DNA of 64,000 nt from Flavobacterium potami (GTDB lineage: Bacteria; Bacteroidota; Bacteroidia; Flavobacteriales; Flavobacteriaceae), in contig NZ_JAINUY010000007.1 of NCBI RefSeq assembly GCF_020026915.1, positions 62,001 through 126,000 on the forward strand, read 5' to 3'. Below the pieces are notes generated by a model. That model had not been told where the DNA came from, ran no database searches, and saw nothing but the letters and a program-made list of their open reading frames with translations. Positions 1 through 8,964 of this stretch are shown here, one piece after another. Position 1 is the first letter of the stretch, and each line of letters starts with the position of its first letter. Made by a program: the position numbers and the translations under genes.

Positions 1-1610
1 AGGAATTGCTTACTGTATGAAATAGATGAACTAAACTGTACCGGTTTCTTTCCTCCAAACCAAGGCTCTGAGAACGATAAACTGTACGTCTGGAAATAAG
101 TACTTCCTTGTAAACGAAGAGCTACTTTTTGACCATCTCCCATCGGTAAAGGCTTGTAGGCCTCTTTGTCAAATAACTTTCTCGCCGAGAAGTTGTTAAA
201 CGAAAGTCCTAACGTTCCGATGAAACCTCCACCACCGTAACCTCCTTGAAGTTCGACCTGGCTGGATCCTTTTTCAACAACATTATATTCGATATCAACA
301 GTTCCTGCTCCGGCATCAACATTTTTGAATTTTGGATCGATTGCTTCAGGATCAAAGAAACCTAATTGTCCAATTTCACGAATAGTTCGTACTAATTGTT
401 CTTTACTATATTTCTCTCCTGGTTTTGTTCTTAACTCACGATAAATAACGTGATCGTTTGTTTTGTCGTTTCCAACAACTGTGATTTTATTGAAATAAGC
501 AATCGGACCTTCTGTAACTCTAATCTCAAAATCGATTGTATCATTAACTGTTTTTACCTCTACAGCGTTAATATTTGAGAATAAATAACCGTTATTTTGG
601 TACAAGTTAGTGATGTCTTCTGCATCTGGTTTTGTTTTATCTGCAATCCTTTTTTCTAATAAAACTCCATTATATGTTTCTCCTTTTTTAATACCTAAGT
701 AACGGCTTAAAAGCTGATCTGAATAAACGGTATTACCCAAAAATTTAATGTTTCCGAAGTAATATTTGTTTCCTTCTTCTACATTGATTTTAATGGCAAG
801 AGTATTTTTCTGCTTGTTGTATTTAACTGAATCGTAGATAATACGAGCATCACGATATCCTTTCTCTTTGTAAGCAGCAATAACTTTTTCTAAGTCAGTT
901 TTGTATTTTTCAGGGATAAATTTAGACGCTTTAAATACACGAATAAAGTTTTTCTGCTTTGTATCTTTCATTGCAGCACGCAACTGAGTACTGGTAAGTT
1001 GTTTGTTTCCACTAAAATCAATACTACTGATTTTTACTTTATCTCCTTTGTCTATCCTGACCAGCATGTTTACCTGATGACCATTAATAGTATCCGGAGT
1101 ATTGGTTATGGTAACTTTTGTGTTATAAAAACCTTCTTTTTTGTATTTATTTTCAATGTAATTTTTTGTCGTAGTAATTAAGTTTTCGTTGACAATTTTG
1201 TTCTTAGTCAAGTTATTGTCTTTAATAAGACCTTCGATCTTGCTCTTTTTAACTCCAACAATTTTAACTTCATTTAATTTAGGAAGTTCTACTATGTCTA
1301 AATCTAAATAGATGCTGTCATTTTCTACTTTATTAACATAAAAAGAGATTTCATCAAAAAGCCCTAGTTTACCTAACTTTTTAATAGCACTACTGATTTC
1401 TTCTCCCGGAACAGTGATTTCCTGACCTTTTTGAAGACCAGAAAACGTTACAACAGTTTGCTCGTTGAAGCTTATTTTTCCAACAACAGAAACTTTTGCC
1501 AAAATGTATTTTTTTCCTTGATCAAAAGGAACTCTTTCTTGTGCTTTAATTTGTGAAAAACTACCCAAAAGTAGCAGGGTAAGGACTATTTGTATTTTTT
1601 TTTGCAACAC
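1..1610 (-). CDS. bamA: BamA, outer membrane protein assembly factor (C-terminal part beyond window)
   Basis: Outer membrane protein of the Omp85 family that inserts beta-barrel proteins into the outer membrane. The visible part begins with a signal peptide (hydrophobic TLLLLGSFSQIKAQ) followed by several POTRA-like repeats rich in the pattern G-x-Y followed by V/I strands, and then the start of the barrel (GGYGGGGFIGTLGLSFNNFS). The window edge cuts off the rest of the barrel, so the gene is partial. There is no ATG before the signal peptide. The start is GTG at 1610 or TTG at 1607, only 7-10 bases after the uppS stop, so the two genes are probably cotranscribed. The order nadK, DUF6089, uppS, bamA is typical of Bacteroidota. 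Identification is confident; the exact start is not. Confidence 0.93.
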   Translation of the reverse strand, partial: MLQKKIQIVLTLLLLGSFSQIKAQERVPFDQGKKYILAKVSVVGKISFNEQTVVTFSGLQKGQEITVPGEEISSAIKKLGKLGLFDEISFYVNKVENDSIYLDLDIVELPKLNEVKIVGVKKSKIEGLIKDNNLTKNKIVNENLITTTKNYIENKYKKEGFYNTKVTITNTPDTINGHQVNMLVRIDKGDKVKISSIDFSGNKQLTSTQLRAAMKDTKQKNFIRVFKASKFIPEKYKTDLEKVIAAYKEKGYRDARIIYDSVKYNKQKNTLAIKINVEEGNKYYFGNIKFLGNTVYSDQLLSRYLGIKKGETYNGVLLEKRIADKTKPDAEDITNLYQNNGYLFSNINAVEVKTVNDTIDFEIRVTEGPIAYFNKITVVGNDKTNDHVIYRELRTKPGEKYSKEQLVRTIREIGQLGFFDPEAIDPKFKNVDAGAGTVDIEYNVVEKGSSQVELQGGYGGGGFIGTLGLSFNNFSARKLFDKEAYKPLPMGDGQKVALRLQGSTYFQTYSLSFSEPWFGGKKPVQFSSSISYSKQF

Positions 1611-1617
1611 TAAAAAA

Positions 1618-2358
1618 TTATTTAATTTGTTCACTGGTTTTTCCAAATCTACGTTCTCTTTTTTGATAACTAATAATAGCCTCATATAAATCTTGGTCTT
1701 TAAAGTCTGGCCACAAGACATTAGTAAAATACAATTCTGCATAAGCGATCTGCCACAGCAAAAAATTACTTATTCTATGTTCTCCACTTGTTCGTATTAA
1801 TAAATCTACGTCAGGTAAATTTTGCGTGTAAAGATGCTCATTTATAATTGAATCGTCAATAGTGTCTATTGAAATTATATTATTTTTAACTTTATCGCTG
1901 ATGATTCTGACGGCATTTACCAATTCTTCTCGTGATCCGTAACTTAAAGCCAGTGTTAGTGTTAATCTCGTATTATTTTTGGTTTTTTCCATAACATCCA
2001 AAAGCTCTTTTTGGGCTGTTTTTGGTAATTTGTCAAGATTTCCAATAGCATTAAGTCTGATATTGTTTTCTTGAAGGGTAGTTAGTTCTTTTTTTAATGA
2101 ATTAATCAATATTTTCATCAGTGCCTGAACTTCTAATTTTGGACGATTCCAGTTTTCTGTAGAAAATGCGTAAAGAGTTAAGTATTCAATTCCCAGCTTA
2201 GCAGAGGTTTTGATTATCTCTTTTACAGATTTTGTTCCATTTTCGTGTCCAAACGCGCGCAAAAAGCCTTGCTGTTTTGCCCATCGTCCGTTACCGTCCA
2301 TAATAATGGCCAGATGTTTAGGTAGGTTTGTGTGATCTATTGATTCTAGTAAATTCAT
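1618..2358 (-). CDS. uppS: Isoprenyl transferase (undecaprenyl diphosphate synthase)
   Basis: Cis-prenyltransferase that condenses isopentenyl diphosphate onto farnesyl diphosphate to make the C55 lipid carrier for peptidoglycan and O-antigen. The family signature IIMDGNGRWAKQQG lies near the N-terminus, with the catalytic Asp at residue 21 of the start used here. The C-terminal signature RTSGEHRISNFLLWQ is also present. Length is 246 residues, normal for the family. An upstream ATG at 2391 exists, but it would lie inside the previous gene. The ATG at 2358, one base after that gene's TAA, fits the family length and suggests translational coupling. Downstream, bamA follows within 10 bases. Confidence 0.95.
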   Translation of the reverse strand: MNLLESIDHTNLPKHLAIIMDGNGRWAKQQGFLRAFGHENGTKSVKEIIKTSAKLGIEYLTLYAFSTENWNRPKLEVQALMKILINSLKKELTTLQENNIRLNAIGNLDKLPKTAQKELLDVMEKTKNNTRLTLTLALSYGSREELVNAVRIISDKVKNNIISIDTIDDSIINEHLYTQNLPDVDLLIRTSGEHRISNFLLWQIAYAELYFTNVLWPDFKDQDLYEAIISYQKRERRFGKTSEQIK

Positions 2359-2359
2359 T

Positions 2360-3052
2360 TTATTCTGCGCAATAGCATGGTTTTTTTCCAAAGGTATAGG
2401 TTAAAGTAAGCCCGGAAAAAACATACCAGTCATTATTATTTAAATTTCCAAATTTCATAATATTTGGATTGCTTGTATTCGGATTACTTCCGTCAATATT
2501 GTCTGTAAAAGTGTAACGTGCACCCACTTCAGCTGCTAAAACTAAACGTGGAGTTATATTTGATTTTATACCTAATATAATAGGTATGGCAAATGAGTGT
2601 ACATTTTTTTGAGCATATATCGTATTGGGAGCTGTATCATATCGATACAAATTATCGTAAAGGATAAAATTTAACCCAGAAAACACGTAAGGAGTTATTT
2701 TTGGATGATAATCGTGCAGATTAAAATCGAAGAAACTGAATTCTAAACCGGCAGAAAATTCTTTTAAATCATTTTCAAATCGATAGCCTCTTTGTTTTCG
2801 ACCAGACTCATCTGATTTAAGGTCATTTCCAATAATATTCGATTGTGTATAAGAGAAGCGCCATGAGTGTCTCGGACTTCTGTTCCATTTGTACAAAACT
2901 CCAAAAGCTGGTTTTTCAGGGGCAACATAGGTTGTTTTTCCAACGTCGCCTACAAAGTTGCTTCCACCAAGAAAAACACCTATCTCATTGATTTGAGCAT
3001 TAAGTGTAATAAAGGGGAAAAAACATAACAATAAATTAAAAATTTTCTTCAT
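2360..3052 (-). CDS. DUF6089 family outer membrane beta-barrel protein
   Basis: Protein of 230 residues with an N-terminal signal peptide (MKKIFNLLLCFFPFITLNAQ). The rest is a run of amphipathic strands rich in aromatic residues and ends in a strand (LTLTYTFGKKPCYC). This pattern suggests a small outer membrane beta barrel. The N-terminal INEIGVFLGGSNFVGDVG matches what I recall of DUF6089, a family usually found next to uppS and bamA in Bacteroidota, as here. Its molecular role is not known. Its stop codon is one base from the uppS start, so it is likely in the same transcript. The family name is recalled, not searched. Confidence 0.82.
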   Translation of the reverse strand: MKKIFNLLLCFFPFITLNAQINEIGVFLGGSNFVGDVGKTTYVAPEKPAFGVLYKWNRSPRHSWRFSYTQSNIIGNDLKSDESGRKQRGYRFENDLKEFSAGLEFSFFDFNLHDYHPKITPYVFSGLNFILYDNLYRYDTAPNTIYAQKNVHSFAIPIILGIKSNITPRLVLAAEVGARYTFTDNIDGSNPNTSNPNIMKFGNLNNNDWYVFSGLTLTYTFGKKPCYCAE

Positions 3053-3225
3053 TTAATTCAAAATTGCGTGCAAATATAATAATTATCAATACGAATCAAA
3101 GTTCCTTTGCTTAAATGTGCTTTTTTTTCAATTTGTAATATGATTTTGAGCCATTTAATGATGATTCACTACATGCAGAACGAGAAAATGTGGTATTATC
3201 GTATAGAGGGGAATCAGAAAAGCGG

Positions 3226-4110
3226 TTAATTTCTTTTGTCTTCTCCCCAGAGCAATTTATTTCTTAAAGTTTTCAAGAAAGTTTCGCCTGGTATCTCAAC
3301 CATTTTGATATTGTAATCTGTTTTTTTGATTTTTAAAATAGATTCATTTTTCACTGAAGAAATTCTCGAATCTAAAGAAACCAAATATTGATCTTCTCTT
3401 CCTGTTACTCGTAATGTAATTTCGGTATCGTCAGGAATAACAAGTGGTCTGGCGGTTAAATTATGAGGCGCAATAGGCGTAATAACTAAACTTTTGACGT
3501 CTGGTGTTAAAATAGGTCCGCCGCAGCTTAAAGAATATCCTGTAGAGCCCGTAGGAGTAGAAATAATTAAACCGTCTGCCCAATAAGAATTTAAATATTC
3601 GTTGTTTAAATACGTTTCTACTGTAATCATCGAAGTGGTGTCTTTTCTACTCACAGTAACTTCGTTCATGGCAAAATTAAGTTCTTCAAAAGAATCGTTT
3701 TTAGGATCGGAAGTCAATCCCAATAAAGTTCTTTCAGAAGTGGTGTAATTCTGATCAATCACATATTGTAGCAAACTTTCAATATTTTCTTTTTGAACTT
3801 TTGCCAGAAATCCTAATCTTCCTGCATTAATTCCTAGTAATGGTACACCTGAGTTACGTACAAATGCTGCGGCTCTCAAAATGGTACCGTCACCACCAAT
3901 ACTAATCAACATTTCAAAACTATTGTCCAGGGCAGAGTTTGAAGGGAAAGTTTTGTACTCTTTCTTAACTAATTGCTTTTCGTAAAGCATGCTAAGAAAG
4001 TTTTCTTCAATTACCATTTCAACATTATTGGCATTGAAAAACTTGAAAATGTCTTTTATAATTGGTTCAGTACTATTTTGATAATATTGTCCGTAAATGG
4101 CTATTTTCAT
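3226..4110 (-). CDS. nadK: NAD kinase
   Basis: Phosphorylates NAD to NADP using ATP or polyphosphate. The GGDGT motif that binds nucleotide and supplies the catalytic Asp is at residues 72-76, and the conserved TPTGSTGYSLSCGGP segment with TPIAPH downstream completes the family pattern. The chosen start (ATG at 4110, MKIAIYGQYY) gives 294 residues, the normal length. A longer frame to 4152 would add residues that are not conserved and that fall inside an AT-rich quasi-palindrome. The gene lies between a CBS-domain gene and the DUF6089 gene on the same strand. Confidence 0.95.
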   Translation of the reverse strand: MKIAIYGQYYQNSTEPIIKDIFKFFNANNVEMVIEENFLSMLYEKQLVKKEYKTFPSNSALDNSFEMLISIGGDGTILRAAAFVRNSGVPLLGINAGRLGFLAKVQKENIESLLQYVIDQNYTTSERTLLGLTSDPKNDSFEELNFAMNEVTVSRKDTTSMITVETYLNNEYLNSYWADGLIISTPTGSTGYSLSCGGPILTPDVKSLVITPIAPHNLTARPLVIPDDTEITLRVTGREDQYLVSLDSRISSVKNESILKIKKTDYNIKMVEIPGETFLKTLRNKLLWGEDKRN

Positions 4111-4117
4111 TCTTTTT

Positions 4118-4218
4118 AAATTAGAGAATATGACAATTAGAGAATGTGGCAATTTGAAAATTAGATAATGTCTGCTGGAAATTTTCTAATTGGCATATTG
4201 ACTAATTATCTAATTAAA
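4118..4218. repeat. AT-rich quasi-palindrome built from an AATTAGA word
   Basis: Left half: repeated words of the type AATTAGAGAATRTG. Right half: the inverse words CTAATTGGCATATTGAC and TAATTATCTAATT. The arms pair imperfectly over about 40 bases. It fills the gap between the CBS gene and nadK, and similar words recur after folK near 33.6-33.8 kb. Confidence 0.6.
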
Positions 4219-4873
4219 TATTAAGGTATTTGTCTAAATAATCTGAACGTTCTTTTAAACTATTAATATAGGTGTCTTCCTGATGTTCTGAAATAATTTC
4301 ATAACCGTATCTTCTATAGGTTTGAATGATTTCATTTATTGCTCCTAAACCAATTTTCACAGTGATTTGTACATTTTCTGCATCGGCTTCAGATACAAAA
4401 CAGCCTAAAACTTTACCATTATTGCTTTCTACAATTTGCGTTACCTCGCTCATAGAATAATCCAATAGTCCTTTTTGAACTATTATAATTCCGCCTGGTT
4501 CTTTCAAAAATGGAGTTTCCTGAAAAACCTTCATGATGTCTTCCATTTCGTAATAACCCACATAGGTGTTGTTTTCGTCAAGAACCGGAATTGTATTGGT
4601 ATGATTTTTTGAAAAAACTTCCAAAACGTCTAGCCAGATCATGGATTTTCTGGCGAAAAATCGTTCTAGAGCATATTTGTAGTCAATTGCTTTTTTGTCA
4701 ATATCAAATGTTTCAACATCATCAGAAGAAATACTTCCGATAAAAATTCCATCTTCTAAAATCGGAAAATGAGAAAAATTTACATCGATAAAAAAGTCCT
4801 GAATCGATGCTATCGTTTCCTGACTATCAATCGCTCTGAAATCGTTTGTGATATAGTTAGTAATTTCTGTCAT
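4214..4873 (-). CDS. CBS-domain protein
   Basis: Protein of 219 residues without signal peptide or membrane segment. Residues 1-120 carry a tandem CBS pair: the segments FSHFPILEDGIFIGSIS and TNTIPVLDENNTYVGYY are typical CBS strands. CBS pairs bind adenine nucleotides and usually regulate a partner. The C-terminal 90 residues (GGIIIVQKGLLDYSMSEVTQIVESNNGKV) resemble an ACT-like regulatory fold, as in AcuB-type proteins, but that part is inference. It is divergent from pdxJ and upstream of nadK. Its target is unknown, although the position next to nadK is common in Bacteroidota. Confidence 0.85.
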   Translation of the reverse strand: MTEITNYITNDFRAIDSQETIASIQDFFIDVNFSHFPILEDGIFIGSISSDDVETFDIDKKAIDYKYALERFFARKSMIWLDVLEVFSKNHTNTIPVLDENNTYVGYYEMEDIMKVFQETPFLKEPGGIIIVQKGLLDYSMSEVTQIVESNNGKVLGCFVSEADAENVQITVKIGLGAINEIIQTYRRYGYEIISEHQEDTYINSLKERSDYLDKYLNI

Positions 4874-4990
4874 AAATCAATTGGAGATATTTAGATGCAA
4901 AATAATCAAAAAATACCGAAAACCACTCTGTTTTACTTTGTATTTTTGTCGTAACAAATATAGTGTTACTAGAATTAATTATCTATTTAT

Positions 4991-5704
4991 ATGACAAAGT
5001 TAAGTGTAAATATCAATAAAATTGCAACCCTTAGAAACGCTCGAGGCGGAAATGTGCCAGATTTATTAAAAGTAGCTGTAGATATCCAGCGTTTTGGAGG
5101 GCAGGGAATTACGATTCATCCACGTCCAGATGAGCGTCATATTCGTTATCAGGATGCCCGCGATTTAAAAGCAATTGTTACGACAGAATATAATATTGAA
5201 GGAAATCCGCAGCATAATTTTATTGATCTGGTTTTAGAATGCAAACCAGACCAAGTTACATTGGTTCCAGACGCAATTGGTGCCATCACATCTTCTGCAG
5301 GCTGGGATACAATCAAAAATCAAGATTATTTAACTGAAGTTATTCAGGAATTTCAAAGAAACGGAATCAGAACTTCGATTTTTGTTGATCCAGTTTTAGA
5401 AATGATTGAAGGCGCAAAAAAAACAGGTACAGACAGAATTGAGTTGTATACAGAATCTTTCGCTCATCAGTATGGTTTAGGAAATGAAAAAGGAATCGAG
5501 CCTTATACAAAAGCAGCAATTCTGGCAAATGAATTAGGTTTAGGAATCAATGCAGGCCACGATTTAAGTTTGGACAATATTCAGTTTTTCAAACAAAATA
5601 TTCCTGGATTATTAGAGGTTTCAATTGGTCACGCTTTGATTGCAGAGGCACTTTATCTAGGTTTGGATAATGTGGTGAATATGTATTTGAATAAGTTGAA
5701 ATAA
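4991..5704 (+). CDS. pdxJ: Pyridoxine 5'-phosphate synthase
   Basis: Last step of de novo vitamin B6 synthesis in the DXP-dependent route: condenses 3-amino-2-oxopropyl phosphate with 1-deoxyxylulose 5-phosphate. The sequence shows the TIM-barrel family pattern: LSVNINKIATLRNARGG at the N-terminus, GGQGITIHPRPDERHI (conserved His/Arg active-site loop) around residues 37-52, and NAGHDLSLDN near residue 190. Length of 237 is standard. A TATTTTTG box at 4941-4948 could serve as the -7 element, but I see no good -33 partner. A hairpin terminator follows, so the gene is probably monocistronic. Confidence 0.96.
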   Translation: MTKLSVNINKIATLRNARGGNVPDLLKVAVDIQRFGGQGITIHPRPDERHIRYQDARDLKAIVTTEYNIEGNPQHNFIDLVLECKPDQVTLVPDAIGAITSSAGWDTIKNQDYLTEVIQEFQRNGIRTSIFVDPVLEMIEGAKKTGTDRIELYTESFAHQYGLGNEKGIEPYTKAAILANELGLGINAGHDLSLDNIQFFKQNIPGLLEVSIGHALIAEALYLGLDNVVNMYLNKLK

Positions 5705-5715
5705 TATAAAATTAA

Positions 5716-5760
5716 AAACAATTATAACCTGATGTAATTGGGTTATAATTGTTTATTTTC
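5716..5760 (+). terminator. Hairpin terminator after pdxJ
   Basis: Perfect 14-bp stem: AAACAATTATAACC at 5716-5729 pairs with GGTTATAATTGTTT at 5741-5754, followed by a weak T-rich tail (ATTTTC). Confidence 0.7.
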
Positions 5761-5782
5761 GCACTTTTCTTATTAAAATTAA

Positions 5783-8056
5783 GTGTTGAAGATAATTACT
5801 TTATTCTGTTTTTTTTGTTTTTCTGGCTTATTTGCACAATCGAAAGCAACTATTTCCGGTCATATTAAAACTTCTGAAAATGAAAGTTTAATTGGAGCAA
5901 ATGTCTCCATTACTGCAGGCAATTCTGTGGTTACTTCTTCATCCGATAATTTGGGTAATTTTTTTGTAGACATTCTTCAAGGTCAAGTAAAAATAATCAT
6001 CAGTCAATCAGGTTATATTCAGGAGAATATTCAGTTTGAATTAAAAAAAGACACCATTCTTTCAGTTGTTTTAAATAAGGATGTTTCGATTTTAAAAGAA
6101 GTGGTGATTTCAAATGATAAAAAAAATGCCATTAAAGATCTGACAGGAGGAAAAATGGCATTTAATGTAAAAGAGTTGTCTTCGGTTCCAACTATTTTAG
6201 GAACGACCGATATCATAAAAATTTTACAGCTAACACCTGGAGTACAAAATTCTGGCGACGCAAACGGCTACTTTTATGTTCGTGGCGGCGATCCTGGACA
6301 TAATGCAATCTTATACAATAATACTCCAATTTATGGAATGTCTCATTTATTAGGGATTTTTCCATTCTACAATGCTGATCATATAAAAGAGGTAGAATTT
6401 GATAAATCAAGTTCGAATGCAAAATATGGAGGAAGATTAAGTTCTACAACCTTGTTAAAGTCAAATAAAAAGCTGCCTTCAGAATTTGGTGTTCAAGGCA
6501 ATCTTGGAATTTTGGCTTCGCAGTTGAGTTTTGCGGTTCCTCTTTCCAATACAACCGGATTTTATATTTCTGGAAGGAAAACTTATATTGATGAGATTGT
6601 TGGGCCAATATTAAAATCGGGTTCGGATAGCAATGATGTAAAAGATATGAATTATGGTTTTTCAGACGGTAATTTTACTTTTTTGTCTCAGATTTCTAAA
6701 AATAATCTGTTTGCTGTGGATGCCTTTATAAGTGGCGATGAATTGAAAATTAAAGATGAGAATTTGTCACTTAGAACTAGTTTGAAATGGAACAACTTTG
6801 CGATTTCTCCATCTCTAACCACCGCACTTTCCTCTAAAGTTAACATGACAAATGCGGTTTATTTTAGTCATTATTCGAATGATTTAAATATGGAGCAAGC
6901 AACAATTCAGTTTAATGTTTCGTCGTATGTGAAAGATTTTGGATTTTCAAATTCTCTTCGATATTCTATTAAAAATGTTCCTTTTGAATCTGGATTACAA
7001 TATGTGTATCACAATTTGCAGCCTCAAAAGGTGAATGTAGAAAATTTTGCTACAATCGATACTAATTCGCAAAGCATTATAAATGCCAATGAAGCTGCGA
7101 TTTTTACTAGTGCAAAACCAAAAATATTTGAAAATCTGACAGCAGATTTAGGACTTCGTATTAATTATTATAATTCCGGATCAGACTCGTATTTGCATTT
7201 TCAACCAAGAATTGTATTGAATTATGCTACAAATGAAAAGTATTCGTTTTATGCTTCTTATAATAAACAATATCAATATTTAAGTTTAATTACGACCTCA
7301 AGTGTTGGAATTCCAACGGACTTCTGGATTGCAAGTTCTAACGGAATTAAGCCTCAGTCTTCAAACGAATTTGCGATTGGTTCAAATCAAAATCTTTCCG
7401 GAAATTGGACAACTTCTTTAGGTGGTTTTTATCGTTCGATGAAAGATTTACTCGAATACCCTTATGGCATAACTCAGTTTAACGAGATTACAACGTTTAA
7501 AAATGATTTGTATGTGGGAAAAGGAAAAGCCTACGGACTTGAAACAATGGTTAAAAAAAGCAATGGGAGATTTAGTGGATGGCTGAGTTATACCTTAAGC
7601 TGGTCTGATCGAAATTTTGACGAATTGAATAATGGAAAAACGTATTTCGCAAAATACGACAGACGACACAATCTTTCTCTTGTCGGAATGTTTGATTTGA
7701 ATTCAAAATGGAATTTCGGTCTTACTCAGGTATTTAGCTCTGGAAATAGATTTACAATGCCGACTTCATGGTATTTTATCAATAACAATCCCGTAAAGGA
7801 ATATTCAGGATATAATAATGCGCAAATGCCAAATTATATCCGAACCGATATTTCGGCCAATTATTTTTTTATAAAGACGTCTAAAAAAGAAAGTGCCTTA
7901 AATTTTTCGATTTATAATACTTTTAATATAGGAAATCCGATTTATGTGGTTTTGGATGTTGAAGTAAATGAAAATAAAGATAAAGTAGTTGTAAAGCAAG
8001 AAGAGAAAATCTTATACAGAATACTGCCTTCTGTTAGTTGGAGATTTAAATTTTAA
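5783..8056 (+). CDS. TonB-dependent receptor with carboxypeptidase-like N-terminal domain
   Basis: Outer membrane active transporter of 757 residues. A signal peptide (LFCFFCFSGLFAQ) is followed by a CarboxypepD_reg-like Ig domain (ISGHIKTSENESLIGANVSI), then the plug (ILQLTPGVQNSGDANGYFYVR with the following NAILYNNTPIYG), then a long beta barrel ending in an aromatic strand (SVSWRFKF). The substrate is unknown. The start is GTG at 5783 (TTG at 5786 is the alternative), as no ATG precedes the signal peptide. The partner DUF4249 lipoprotein begins 6 bases downstream, so the two are almost certainly one operon and one uptake system. It is smaller than SusC, and no SusD is present. Confidence 0.92.
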   Translation: MLKIITLFCFFCFSGLFAQSKATISGHIKTSENESLIGANVSITAGNSVVTSSSDNLGNFFVDILQGQVKIIISQSGYIQENIQFELKKDTILSVVLNKDVSILKEVVISNDKKNAIKDLTGGKMAFNVKELSSVPTILGTTDIIKILQLTPGVQNSGDANGYFYVRGGDPGHNAILYNNTPIYGMSHLLGIFPFYNADHIKEVEFDKSSSNAKYGGRLSSTTLLKSNKKLPSEFGVQGNLGILASQLSFAVPLSNTTGFYISGRKTYIDEIVGPILKSGSDSNDVKDMNYGFSDGNFTFLSQISKNNLFAVDAFISGDELKIKDENLSLRTSLKWNNFAISPSLTTALSSKVNMTNAVYFSHYSNDLNMEQATIQFNVSSYVKDFGFSNSLRYSIKNVPFESGLQYVYHNLQPQKVNVENFATIDTNSQSIINANEAAIFTSAKPKIFENLTADLGLRINYYNSGSDSYLHFQPRIVLNYATNEKYSFYASYNKQYQYLSLITTSSVGIPTDFWIASSNGIKPQSSNEFAIGSNQNLSGNWTTSLGGFYRSMKDLLEYPYGITQFNEITTFKNDLYVGKGKAYGLETMVKKSNGRFSGWLSYTLSWSDRNFDELNNGKTYFAKYDRRHNLSLVGMFDLNSKWNFGLTQVFSSGNRFTMPTSWYFINNNPVKEYSGYNNAQMPNYIRTDISANYFFIKTSKKESALNFSIYNTFNIGNPIYVVLDVEVNENKDKVVVKQEEKILYRILPSVSWRFKF

Positions 8057-8061
8057 GAAAT

Positions 8062-8916
8062 ATGAAAAAGTATCTATTCTTTCTTTTGGGTTCAATTTTA
8101 TTAAGTTGTTCCAATGATGATTTTAAAATGGAGAAAAGTCTGGAATCTAAAATAGTGGTAGAAGGCTGGATTGAAGAAGGTGATTTTGCTAATGTTTTAT
8201 TGTCAAGCAGTATTCCGGTTACCGATGTTATTGATTCCACAAATGTTTTGAATCATGTCATCAGATCTGCAAAAATTACAATTTCTGACGGTACAATTTC
8301 TGAGGTTTTACGAGTAAGAAATGATAAAAATAGAGTTCCGCCATTTGTTTACTTTGGATCGACATTGAAAGGCGAGGCCGGAAAAGAATATACCTTAAAA
8401 ATTGAATATTTAAATCGAGTGGTTGAAGCCATTACTACAATTCCGAAAACTGTCGATTTAAAAAGCGCAGAATATATAAAAAGAAATCCCGCAGATACAA
8501 CAGGTTATATATATGTCAAATTTGATGATCCGTTAAATGAAAAAAACTATTATCAAATTGCTACAAAAATAGAAGGAGAAGAACCTATTTTCGTACCTGG
8601 TTTTTATGGTAATTTAGACGATAAGAATTTTAAAGAGTCTTCTGTTTCTATACAAATAAATAGAGGAGTAATTCTTTTTCCTAAAACAAAATTCACACCC
8701 TATTTTGCTGATGGAGATTTGATACATGTAAAATTACGAACTCAAACAAAAGAAGCATTAGATTTTTGGAACAGTTGGCAGAATGAAATCGTAAACAGTC
8801 AAAACCCGATTTATCCGGCTAACACCAGTTTAAAATCGAATATAAAAGGAGGAATTGGTATTTGGGCCGGTTATGGACAAAGTACTATTATTGTAAGAAC
8901 GCCTCCAAAAAAATAA
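8062..8916 (+). CDS. DUF4249 family lipoprotein, partner of the TonB receptor
   Basis: Lipoprotein of 284 residues. MKKYLFFLLGSILLSCSND is a lipoprotein signal with the lipobox Cys at residue 16. The mature part begins with VVEGWIEEGDFANVLLSSSIPVTD, the N-terminal pattern of DUF4249 proteins, which are usually encoded beside TonB-dependent receptors and are thought to lie on the cell surface with them. It starts 5 bases after the receptor stop. By analogy it may help to capture the substrate, but this is inference. A bidirectional hairpin closes the operon. Confidence 0.85.
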   Translation: MKKYLFFLLGSILLSCSNDDFKMEKSLESKIVVEGWIEEGDFANVLLSSSIPVTDVIDSTNVLNHVIRSAKITISDGTISEVLRVRNDKNRVPPFVYFGSTLKGEAGKEYTLKIEYLNRVVEAITTIPKTVDLKSAEYIKRNPADTTGYIYVKFDDPLNEKNYYQIATKIEGEEPIFVPGFYGNLDDKNFKESSVSIQINRGVILFPKTKFTPYFADGDLIHVKLRTQTKEALDFWNSWQNEIVNSQNPIYPANTSLKSNIKGGIGIWAGYGQSTIIVRTPPKK

Positions 8917-8944
8917 AGCCGATCTGAATATTCAAATCGGCTTT
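8915..8944. terminator. Bidirectional hairpin terminator between convergent genes
   Basis: AAAGCCGAT at 8915-8923 pairs with ATCGGCTTT at 8936-8944. It lies in the 48-base gap between the convergent DUF4249 and 444-residue lipoprotein genes and can serve both. Confidence 0.75.
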
Positions 8945-8964
8945 GCATTGTGTTTTAAAAACTA

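Noticed and set aside
999..1181. Short plus-strand frame inside bamA
   Set aside because: It is the antisense shadow of the POTRA repeats; no independent evidence.
3226..4152. Longer NAD kinase start at 4152
   Set aside because: The added residues lie in an AT-rich quasi-palindrome and are not like the family; the ATG at 4110 gives the normal length.
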